A stretch of DNA of 64,000 bases, from assembly GCF_010093595.1 (NCBI RefSeq), contig NW_022985459.1, forward strand, positions 248,001 to 312,000, written 5' to 3'. The notes below the pieces were generated by a model. The model had not been told where the DNA came from. It searched no databases and saw only the letters and a list, made by a program, of their open reading frames with translations. The first letter of the stretch is position 1. Each line of letters starts with the position of its first letter. The translations under genes were made by a program, and so were the position numbers. Positions 53,481-63,611 of this stretch are shown piece by piece. This stretch comes from Mytilinidion resinicola. Lineage: Eukaryota; Ascomycota; Dothideomycetes; Mytilinidiales; Mytilinidiaceae.

Positions 53481-53884
53481 ATTGCGCTTGCCCTTGTCAA
53501 CACCACGGCTTCATAGTTAACGCTGGGGCTGCTGCTTCAACCTCAAACGTACGGTTGGACCCTACGAGATTTTAACCGTAAGGATACGAGCTAATTAATT
53601 GAGGCAGGATTTCCGTCGCGGCTGGCTACGTCGAGAATCTCAAAGCCAGTACTCGACGTCAATCCTCGTTCCTATCCACAACGGGAAAGTACTAGGATTT
53701 CCAAATACTTCTTCCCTGAGGCAGAAATCGACCGTGCCATCCTCAATTACCCACAAGTACCACCGAAGCGAGTCAAGAGCCCCCGGAAGCTCATTATCCG
53801 GGACACAAAGCACACAAGGGAGGAGGAAGGCCTATAATCGCGGCTTGGAAAGCAACGGTGACTGAAGGCATGATACGAACTATT

Positions 53885-55000
53885 AAGGGGTGTCTCAATC
53901 GTCAGCCGAGTCAATAATTGGCGGTCTCTATAGACCTAGTTCAGCAGCTCATGGATCCGCGTCACGAGTCTACGCTTGCCACGGCCTTGGTTGGAGATAC
54001 ACGAACTTGAAGTCTCCATTCAATGTTTCTGCATTCGCACGAGGTAGATCTATTCATCAAGTAAGCAATTGACAGGCATCATAGCTCTGGTTCATGAGCT
54101 TATGAGATCAGCGTAGTCAGCGGGCTACCCAATAGTCAGAGCGTCCTTTACAGCCTTGCACACTTTACAATCTATTTTCTATTTCATTCAGTCGATTGGG
54201 GTGTCTCAAATTGATAGCTAGGCCAGCAATCAACAGCTTCGATAGCTCTGATTCAGGAGCTCATAGGAATAGGGTCGACATGAAATGACCAGAATCTGCC
54301 AAATCAACCTAGGTCATGTTCTGTCAGGCTTGCTACTAGGATCCAGGGAGAGAAGGACTAGAGGGGAGACAGGAAGGATATGGCTCTAAGTTATTAGCTA
54401 CTAAATAGTAGCAATTCCAAATACCTAGCTATAAGCTAAGGGTTAACCTTAGAGGTGCTCGGGCATCAGAGCGAGATTCATAGTCCTATAAACAATACAT
54501 TCCAGTTTCAGATTCATCCACCTGCAAGAGGCAGCTGAAATGGATAGGTAGGTCGGCAATTCACGGGTGTTATAGCGATAATTCAAGAGCACATAGGAAC
54601 AGAGTAGCCAAGGAGGTGCGCGGCAATCAGAGCCTGATTCAGAACGTCACGATCTTTACATCTCCATATCAACTCCTCATTTCCGCAAGAGGTGTCTCAG
54701 ATTAATCGGAGTCTACGATGCTGTAGCTATGATTCAAAGTCTCATGAAATTTTAGTAGTCAAGGAAGTGCGCGGTGATTGCACCATGGTTTAGAGTCTAA
54801 AGAACCTTACGTCTCGATCTTACATTTATTTCATGACAAGTAGAGCCTCAAACCCATGGATTAGTCCGTAAAGTGAAGGTACTGTAGCTCCGATTTGTAA
54901 GGCGATAGCGTTGAAACTTCTATGGAAGTGTTCGGTCAATAAAGCCTGATCTACTTCCCAGTGGCTTGACTTCTGAATTGAATATTCATACATACCTTCA
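53885..55000. repeat. Highly diverged tandem repeat, unit about 150-165 bp
   Basis: Segments with GGTGTCTCA-ATTGATAG, GTCGGCAAT, AGCT-TGATTCA-GAGCTCAT and GGAGGTGCGCGGCAATCAGAGC recur near 53890, 54200, 54532, 54696 and 54840. Distances are about 155 bp or twice that. No protein is readable. Confidence 0.55.
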
Positions 55001-56389
55001 GGAGTTAGCTAGTTTACCTATTCACTTATACTATCGCTCTGGTTCATGACCTGCGAGAAGGAACCGCTAGGCCATCCACATGTTGCATGGAAGTAGCTCG
55101 AAATCTTGATACTTAGAACTCAAGTCCCATAAAGTCCCATAGCCATGCGGAACCGACAACGGCCACCAAGACCCTTTATTTTTTCCATCTAGCATTCATG
55201 CTTATGCTGGACTATAGAGTGCCCTATATGCTTATGGACTTGGCATAGCTCCCATTTTCCTAATGGACGAAAGGGCTTCATGCAGAATTACTACGACATG
55301 AATATGATCAACCATGTACTCCGACCTTGTACTCCGACCTTGCTCGTACCATCGTACCCTGAGCCATTGTGCTACGGCTGAGGTACCCAGGCATTCATCG
55401 TAATTCCCCTATCCACAAGAAGCTTTCCAGTCCGTCCATGCGATCAAGTCAAACCTAGGCCAGCATAGACTCACACCATGCTCTTGTCTTAACAGACGGC
55501 TGAAGAGATCCTGCACCAGTCACCGAGCTTCTGCTTCCCGTCGGACCATATCAGCCTCCGTGGGCGCCTGTCTATCCGCCACAAACTCAAAATGAAGACC
55601 GGTGTGACATCTTTCCACCCATGTGACGGCTTGACCTCAGCAATCGATTGCTGCGTCATAGTTCTATGTGCTGGAGGCTTTGTGGTCTTCTCTCGTGCGG
55701 CGTAGTGGGAGACGTGACAAATTTGAAGCTTTAAAGGAGAAGGTAGGTGGAGGTATTCCTCCCTGGACGTGGCGGGAGCGGCGAAGGAGGGTCTGTAGGT
55801 TTTATGGGGTTTATCTGACAGCTCAAGGGCTGGGGAGCTGCTGGTAGATATTGCGTGGCTGTGGTGTAGAAGTAGGAGAGCGAGTTGGGGTGTAGATATG
55901 AGATAGCGCTGTTTTGGTTGGTGGGAAAGCGGTAGCTTGGTCGATGATAGCGGATGGAATCAAGAAGGGATCCAGAAGGCTGTCAGAATTACTCCCGAAT
56001 TTCCAAACTGGACGGAGTTGGGGCGGACGAGAGACGCGGAGGAGACGCGGGAATGATGCGCAGCCACTGACCTGGAGAGACTTTCCTGTCAGCCACCTTC
56101 CTAAGGTATCACTCCGGTCTACGACCTCCGCTAGCCGAGATAGCAGCCACACTGTTGCGCTCAATTTTTCTGCCTCACCCCACCCCATACATCGTCACAA
56201 CACCGCATAGCACATCAATCTCCCTCCACATTTGCTAGTCGACCTTGCGAGACTCCATCAGAGCATTCCTGGTAAGCCACCACGTTCAGTTCGGTCACAG
56301 CGCTCATTCACTAACTCATGCACATAGTCTGCAGCCCGCACCACCTTCAAACCCACGCTCTGCCATCCAACGACCCCAAGTTCTTCACA
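55001..56389. other. No supported gene
   Basis: The short direct repeat GTACTCCGACCTTG occurs twice at about 55316-55342. Frames are short. Confidence 0.4.
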
Positions 56390-56961
56390 ATGTCGGGCCC
56401 TACAAAGAACTTCCTCGACCTCACCGTCACCATTCCTCCCGTCGAAACATCAGCGAGCGCCCACCGTGCGGCCTCCAACTCCGCCCACCCTGCCCTGCCA
56501 GGAGAGCAGCCAGCGCAACCGCCCGCGAGACCCACCACATCCGGCCTCGACGGGCGCGACGCTTCCACCCTTTGGCCCCGTCCGGCCCTCTTCACGTCCA
56601 CGTCCCCCGCGCCTAATGCGTCCTGGCCGGGACTCGAGTTTCGAGTCTGAGCTGGAAGAACGACCAACAATGCCCACAACGCCTACGCGTGGCTTGTCGC
56701 CCGGTCGGCCAGTGAGGCCGCTGCGTCCTAGCTTCCTGTTCGAGTTCTTCTTCTTCTTCTTCTGACTCCGAGCCTCCTCTTCCGCCGCCGCCGCGTCCCC
56801 TTGCGAGAGACCCTCCCGCGTTACACCGGTGCACCTCCGCAGCCGCCTGTGAGGCCCCCTCTGCCTGGCGGAACTGTGTCGAGTTCGGACTCAGAGTCCC
56901 CGGAGCCCCCGAAGCGTCCGCTGCTGAGTCCAGGCAAGCGCCTAGCTCCTGACGACGAGTA
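56390..56961 (+). pseudogene. Pro/Ser-rich disordered protein gene, two frameshifts
   Basis: The ATG at 56390 follows a credible leader (CCCCAAGTTCTTCACA). The protein opens MSGPTKNFLDLTVTIPPVET and continues Ala/Pro-rich to a stop at 56650. A second frame takes over (SSFESELEERPTMPTTPTRG, LSPGRPVRPLRP) and then a third with an octaserine run from (TCT)n, SDSEPPLPPPPRPLARD. The last coding-like piece is SSSDSESPEPPKRPLLSPGK ending RLAPDDE-stop. Order and composition fit one intrinsically disordered protein disrupted by at least two indels. No family is recognised. Confidence 0.45.
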
Positions 56962-57629
56962 GTAGGACTTTCTTCTCGAACATCTCCCGGAGTGGCTGGT
57001 TGTGGATTGGGCGGTATCTGGGGCGGTCTTGTCCGATATGTGTAAGTTTTTGAGGGCCTTCAGGCGGTGGTGGAGGTTTGGGACGTGAAGCTGCCTACGA
57101 TGACTATCACGTGACCGAGCGTGATCATGTCTTTGTTCTCGACTTCGACGACTTGTGTCGCGCACTCCGAGCCCGAGAAGTTATTCGTCAGATCTTCGAA
57201 CATCCCGATCTGGGTATGGCCGAGGAGCCGATTTGTAGTCGTTACAATTTGCAAGTCTAAGAATCGAACCAGTTCTCAACTTTGAAGCTATGGCTTTCAT
57301 GTCGTGATTGCTCTTGACGCCGTGATGATGATGCGTGAAGTCCTCTGGTCTGATTTTGAAATTTTGTAGAGGATTGGAAGTCTGTCGTTGCAGAAGGTGT
57401 AAGCAAGTCCAACGACCACCAGGCACGCCCCTAAATAGCGCGAGACCGGAGATCGATTGTAGTTCATCTATAGTTTGCGCGCTCTCATAGTCAATCAATG
57501 CACCTCTAGCCCAATTCAAATTCCGTGCACAAGATGTCAAATGCATGATCGAGTTAATTAGAAACCTCCTGTACCCACCACAACAGCGCTGTTTCAGGTC
57601 CTCCAACACCCCGGCCAAAATCTGGGAAA

Positions 57630-59080
57630 AGGAATATGTACGGGTCAGAACACCTCCACCGTCCCCATCAACTGCCAGGCAGGGCTGAGTACGTGGTAAC
57701 TTCAAATCCCGCTCGCCCTCGCGTTGTCGTCGAGTTCTTGACGACGTCCGATTACGGGATAATCCCACTGCCTTGGGCTTGCCTTTGGCGTGATGATAAT
57801 TTTCCACGTCTGAACTCACCCCACCAGCGAGGACGATTGTGCTTGATCTTGGCGTGCGCGGTACCTGGGTAGGTTGGTAGAGCATGTCATGGGGAGGGCA
57901 TGCTCGACCAGCGCGTGCCGTTGAGGAGCGGAAGCTCTTTTGACGCGTCGTGATCCTGAAGGACTGCTGCAGATCAACTCCAAAGTGGGGCCAAGCAACT
58001 CCTTATCCCAGCATCCAAGCCCAGCTCCACAGCGCGAGCAACTCTTGACTCCCCCTGCGGTGCCAGAAGCATCATCTTCCTCATCAAGGTATGTCCGGGT
58101 CAGGACACCTCCACCGTCCCCATTATGCGAGGCAGGGCTGAGAACGTGGTATCATCAAATCCCGCTCGCCCTCACTTTGCCCTCGCTAGGCCGGGCCTGC
58201 GCCTGCGAGTTTCCTGTGGTAATTAGCATCCGGGTACGGTTGGAACCCACTGCCTTGGGAAAGCAATCTGCTCCGCGGCTGCTGGCACTAGACTCCCCCC
58301 GAGCTTCCCACCAGTGAGGACGATTGTGGTTACTCTTGGCGTGCGCGGTAGGTAGGACCTTGGCTGAGCGGGTCATGGGGAGGGGCCTGCTCGACCAGCG
58401 CTTGCCGTGGATGTAGGAGTGTTGAACAAGAAGCGATGGTGGTGTGATGGATCTCTCTGCAGAATGTTAGCAAACCAAGTCATCATGTATCTTGCCGGTC
58501 TCTTCAACGAGACGGCACCCCCTCAACCCCATCCCCACAGCGCCGACCACCACGCTGCCATATTGATAGCCAACATCAGTATATGTACGGGTCAGAACAC
58601 CTCCACCACCTCCATCGCTGCCAGGCAGGGCTGAGGGCGTGGTAACTTCAAATCCCGCGCGTCCCCGCTTTCGTCGTCGTGCCGCGGAAGAAAGCCAGCG
58701 CCCACACGTTCCTGACGACGGTCCGATTACGGTCTAGCTCCCACTGCCATGGGGTTGGGTCTCTGTGATGAGTCTGACATGGAACGTAGCCCCCAGTTGC
58801 CCACCAGTGAGGACGCGTTGTTCGATCTTGGCGTGCGCCGGGCGTCGAGGATGTCATTGGAGGACAGGCTCGGCGGGCGCGTGCCGTGGGGGAAGAGGAG
58901 GGATGGCTCTCGTTATAGCTGGGGTGCGTGGAGAGGGCGATGGCCTGTGTGGGGATGTACCTGTAGTAGATGCCCACGTATGCGACGACGGCGGTGGCGA
59001 AGAGGGCGACGATGGCGAGGAGGGCGAGGAGGAGGAGAAGGAGGAGCAGGAGCGTTCGAAACTTGATACAGAGGGAGAGA
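57630..59080 (+). repeat. Three tandem copies of a 450-490 bp gene module
   Basis: Copies start near 57635, 58095 and 58585 with CGGGTCAGAACACCTCCACC, then GCAGGGCTGAG--CGTGGTA, AAATCCCGC-CG, CCCACTGCC-TGGG, CACCAG-GAGGACG and CTTGGCGTGCGC. Reassembled by eye they read RVRTPPPSP...GRAE, SNPARPR, PLPWG, PVRT and DLGVR-SRMSLEDRLGG. They look like repeated C-terminal pieces of a Pro-rich protein, probably the gene starting at 56390. Each copy has different stops. Confidence 0.6.
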
Positions 59081-59099
59081 CGCGGTAGTGGAGAAGGCG

Positions 59100-61079
59100 G
59101 CAGTGTGATGAGGGTAGTCCCGGGCTCGTCGTCAATGTAGAAACCAATTGACAGGAGAACAAGATACGTACTTACGTTGTTCTCATGAGGCCGCTGGGCT
59201 CGGAGGGATCGTTTTGGGGGAGGCCATGTTGAACGCGTGAGGATGGAAGAGAGTGGAGGGATGTTGTTGTCGCGCTGAATTTGATGTGTCGCAGGTGAGT
59301 GACGTCAGCTGGGCTTGCGACTCCGCCAGTCGGGAAGAAGGTCAGCGGGGGAGCACATCTGCGGAGAAGGGAAAGTCTTAATTCCGGCGGAGATATCAGA
59401 GGATGACTGTCGCTTCGCCGAGTCTTCATCCACCTTCGCACTTGTTAGCATACTCCAAGACCGAGGTATGAAACATGACAAGAGGTGATTGAGTATTCAG
59501 AAAATCGTTAAGATCATTGCGAACTCGCAGGCTCACTAAATCGAGAGGTGCCAGAATAGCTGTGTGTATTCATTATTGGAAGAGAGGTGGTGTGAACGTG
59601 TGAAGACTAGAAGAACATACCGCGTGTGGACGAGCCTATTTCCGAGCCTGTAGAGACATCCGCCGTCATGAGCTTGCGCTGAGAAGGGAGGCGTGATGAG
59701 GAAGGGTCGGGAGAGAAGTTTGCGGAGGGAGATTTGCGGAGGAAGCTATGCTGAGGGAGGTCTGTTGAGGGAGGCGCGGACGGCGGTGGAGCGACGTGGA
59801 AACTTGCGGAGACAATTCGAATCCAATTCGCCATGCTAGCTGTGTGAATCTACGAGGACGGTGTGCAGTAGCATGGAGCGCATCATCCTTCATCGTCAGG
59901 TCAACTTCGTGATAGTCAACTGGTACTTCCCTTTCCAGCGATATACCGAATGCTCGCTCGCTATGTTTGCGAGAGCTGTAGACTCTTGCCTAGTGTCTGT
60001 AGTATCTCAGCCAGCCTCGCGGACTCAGATTTTTGGTTCCATCATAAAAGATTTGGAAGCCGCTGCCAAAGCAGCTTCGTCCGATAGTCATTCCTGCCTG
60101 CAAAGAAAGGAGTGGAAGAGCACAAAAATGTGTCGCCGGGTGTATGCCGTTAAAGAAGGGAACTCATCCAGACAGCTACCATCCAACGGTGGCCGCTAAC
60201 CATCACACAGCAGGAAGGCCCCCAGATCGGGTTCCTCACGACCACTGGGAGGGAAAACATCAATCTTGCGCTTGTGAACCCACGCTGAGCGTGAGCCGAG
60301 GTGTCCGTCTGTCAACGGTGGGGAAGTTGAAGACATTCCTCTCGCGCCGCAAAAAAAGTTGATTGAGGAAGAGAGAAGGGACGCTGGGTATGGTGCTAGA
60401 TTTGTGAAGACTGGAGGACTCACCTGAAGTAGGGATAATGGTAGAACGGAGAAGCTAGTCTCCCCTGAAGGCAACGGTTAGCATGACGCGCAGAACATGA
60501 ATGGAAGGAAGTAAAGTTTGAGAAGAGACTTTGCGGTCGTAACCACAGGATGACAATGCGAAAACGCCAGCTGAGCGAATGGTGATGAGGTTTGAGTTTG
60601 TCACTCCATGCTCCCCAGGTTGTAGAAGTGTAGCCTGTCGAGCTTCCAACGCCAGGCGACAGCCCCGTGGGTTTGAGTCAAGACGCTGTCGATGATGGTG
60701 CTGTAGACTTCGCTCTCGCTCAAAGGTTGGGGAATAATGATTCGACATGCTGGCGGCACGGCTTTGCAATCGGTAAGCGCTGTCTACTCGAAGAGAAGCT
60801 TCAGGCTGTTAGATGGTGCCCTGAGCGTCTCTGGAGGCTAATGAACTGGAAGATAGGGATTGTATTAGGGGTACGCCTGCCGTCAGTGTAAGGATTAAAA
60901 ACACTGACCAAATTGTTCGCATGCAAGAGATATACCTTAGTGTGGAAAGTCACCGCGGAAAAGGCATCAGAGAAGTGCATGTCGTGAATTGGAAATGTCG
61001 TGGAGGGGCATGAGTGTGGGTGGACGCTAAGGCTACGCACTGTTGCTGGGCAACCTGGAGCCCGTCCTGGCACTGAGTC
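59100..61079. other. No supported gene
   Basis: Short frames; G/A-rich repeats of GCGGAGGGAG type near 59715-59790. Confidence 0.4.
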
Positions 61080-61620
61080 ACCGCTCCCTTCCCTCTGGTG
61101 ATCTGAACTCGGCCCGAGTGACCGTCCGACAGCCCGTATACCTGCCCCTCTGCGATGCTAGAGGTCCTGGCTACAATGTCCCACAGGAGAGTCGATTACT
61201 TTTCCTAGCGCTGATGAGTAAGCAAGCTAAGCGAGCTTGTCCGTCACCTATATCAATTCTTCCACCTACTCGTCCTGGACCTCAGCTCTCTTGTAAGTTC
61301 CAACCCCACCCCCATCATTTGAACAAGATTCACTAACAACTTTCACAGTGCCTTTTGGCTTGGATTAAGGGTAGTATCCGTTCTTGCCAGTTTAATCGCT
61401 GGACACGTCCCTACGGGGACATCTCGATTACTCTAGTCTTTGGAAACCGTTCCCTGGCCGCTGGGCTTGCCTATGTCAAGGAGCACAGTGTCGCTCGTAT
61501 TGCACTGCCTCGGGCTGACGCGAACATTTTGTTCACCTTTTTTTCTTCATTGATCTACTCAGCTTGTCTGGGTCTTCAAAGAAGAAGCTGCTCTTTCTCT
61601 CTGCTTGCTTGATTTTCTGT
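61080..61620 (+). repeat. Family A dispersed repeat, copy A4 (one intron)
   Basis: Contains GATGCTAGAGGTCCTGGCTA, CAGGAGAGTCGATTAC, TAGCGCTGATGAGTAAGCAA, a 56 bp intron (61293-61348; GTAAGTTCC...CACTAAC...CACAG), TGCCTTTTGGCTTGGATTA, CAGTTTAATCGCTGG, ACATCTCGATTACTCTAGTC, GTGTCGCTCGTATTGCACTG and the TCAGCTTGTCTGGGT end. It corresponds to the minus strand of 17430-18055 but lacks the second intron. Confidence 0.7.
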
Positions 61621-61699
61621 GATGCTGTGATGTTGGGCTTTGCTTGCTTGACTCTCCGTGACGCTGTGATGTTGTGCCTTGCTTGCTTGACTCGCTGTG
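61602..61699 (-). repeat. 39-bp tandem repeat, about 2.5 copies
   Basis: TGCTTGCTTG starts units at 61602, 61641 and 61680, a period of exactly 39. On the minus strand it encodes a 13-residue repeat SQASKAQHHSVTE. Confidence 0.85.
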
Positions 61700-62435
61700 A
61701 CCTTGGTGTTTTGATGAGGCTGCAGAGTCCTCACGACGCTTCTACCCCACGCTATACCTCCTAACAACGCGTTCAGCTTGTGGATGATGGCTGTTTGCTT
61801 GAGTATTACTGGTTCTGTGAATGTACAATTTATCCGAGACTCGCTGCCCGGGGCTAAATTGCTGTCGCATGTGGGTTCATTGCGGCTGCCGGGAATGCCC
61901 ACAACCTCTGCATATTGCCCCCCGCCTGCGTGAACCCTATGGTGGCCATGAATTGCTACTGGATGCTGAATGCTGAATGCTAGTAAACGAAACTTTCCCA
62001 CGATCACATCCCTCACTATCATCGCCTCCGTATCAGTCGCCCACAGCGGCGTGACGGAGGCACCCCTTGAGAGCCCGCTCAGCTCCACCTCCCCGCCACC
62101 CCTCCCCCCGCGAGACTCCACGCTGGCTGAGATGCATCCAGCATGCTCCCGCGCTGGGAGACCATAGGCTCAGGTACGTAGACCGTCGCGTGCAGACGTT
62201 TGAGCCCCTCACATGCCAGCCCTTAGCCTAGCAGGACCGTCGTTAACTCCTCCAAGGTGCTCTTAGAATTTTTGTTGACGTGGAGAACAATGCATTTGGT
62301 TACTACATCACAATCCCATGAGTTAAAGGACATGGTCCAAGCAGGGTCAATAGTATCATTCAAAAAAACCCTATGGTGTGACAACGCTACCAATGCACCG
62401 CAAGTCGTCCGCTCTTCCCAAACCGCAAACCGTAT
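61700..62435. other. No supported gene
   Basis: Nothing recognisable outside short frames. Confidence 0.4.
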
Positions 62436-62479
62436 CTAGAGCTTCCTTGACTTTCGGTTCGATAGCGGCGAAGCTGGCT

Positions 62480-62860
62480 CCCTGCGCTTGGTTGGGTACC
62501 AGCTTCGTGAGGACTTTCGCCATGTCTGGAGTGCTCCGAAAAGACGTTTGGCAACCGCGGACGGGCATGCAGATGTGTGACCAGGCTGGCGTACCCGTAG
62601 ATGCGGCGTTCTCGTCAGAGTTTCTCCTTGAGCGCGACGAACTCGCCAGTCTAGTGGTTGCGATCTTTGAAGACCTGGGCTATCAGTTTGTGGCTCGGCA
62701 ATGCAGGTCGATTGGCTTACTGTTGCATAGGTGCCTTCGCCGAGCTTCTCAAGCAGCTGGAATGACCTAGGGTGCTTGCGGTTGTCCTTGGTGGTGATCT
62801 GCTGGCCTCCGCCGAGGTTTCTGATCAAGATCGACGAGTCGGTCTGTGCGTCCAGCGTGA
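62480..62860 (-). pseudogene. Pho85-like CDK 5' fragment, copy 3
   Basis: The minus strand from 62789 reads (AAG)[21 protein letters not shown], then a donor GTAAGC and an intron of about 45 bp ending AGCCCAG. Exon 2 follows: [20 protein letters not shown], after which kinase homology is lost. The start codon is AAG instead of ATG, a TAG lies in exon 2, and nothing from the PSTAIRE helix onward remains. The upstream [13 protein letters not shown] and ACGAGTCGGT blocks match copies 1 and 2, so homology extends into the 5' flank. It is a pseudogene with lesions different from the other two. Confidence 0.75.
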
Positions 62861-63611
62861 GGCCAGGGGAATGAACTTCGTGCGGAATTGGGGCAGTGAA
62901 ACCGGTCAAGTCAAAGGCCGGGAGGCGCTGGCGTCGAGCGAGTTTCGACGGAACTGGCGGACAAATTGGCGCCAGGGGGAGAAAGATGGTCGCATAAAAG
63001 GCTCCGCCTTGCGGATTGTCGTAGCCGGGAGAAGGAGTCGTAAGATCTAGAGCTCTAACGGGGTGTAGCAGAGTGTCGCCGCTAACGTGCCGATGTATAT
63101 TGAGGGGGGAAGTTGTTTCTGTGACAACATGGTCGCCGATCGCGCACGCTGAGACCTCTAATGTGTCAGTCGTAGACACAGAAACGAACGAGGTGATTGG
63201 AAAGAAAATTAGAGTATGCCTACGTGGGCTGGCCAGAGCGTCCCTGGAGGCAGGCGTGATGATGCTGACGGGTCGAGGCTGGTGGCGCGTCTTGGTACCT
63301 TAGCTGAGGTTTGGAGCGAAGGATGTCGCAGCCATCATTGCGAGAGGGTTGACGGGGCGGCGGAAGATCTGGTTCTTTTGGCTCTTCAAGGCTGAAGCCG
63401 GGGGCTTGGAAGTTGACATGGCGTTAGAAGATGGTGGGGATTTGCTTTGGTGAGGTGATGGTTGTTGGACTCCTTTGAAACAGCGCGGTGGTGGTTTGGA
63501 CGAGATCCGAAATTTCGAGTTTACATTTGAGCCTCGAAACGACCGTCCGGTTTACGCCGCCCAACAAATCTCGCCGCCTCGTCATTTCAATACTTTTCTC
63601 ACGCCTCGTTA
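62861..63611. other. 5' flank of CDK copy 3 and unassigned sequence
   Basis: GCCTACGTGGGCTGG and GAGCGTCCCTGGAGGCAGGC at 63215-63255 repeat the block at about 25941-25985, but about 345 bp of sequence absent from copy 2 separates it from the kinase part here. Confidence 0.4.

Noticed and set aside
56744..56762. (TTC)n microsatellite as an independent feature
   Set aside because: In one frame it encodes a Ser run continuing into SDSEPP, so it is explained as part of the Pro/Ser-rich gene remnant.
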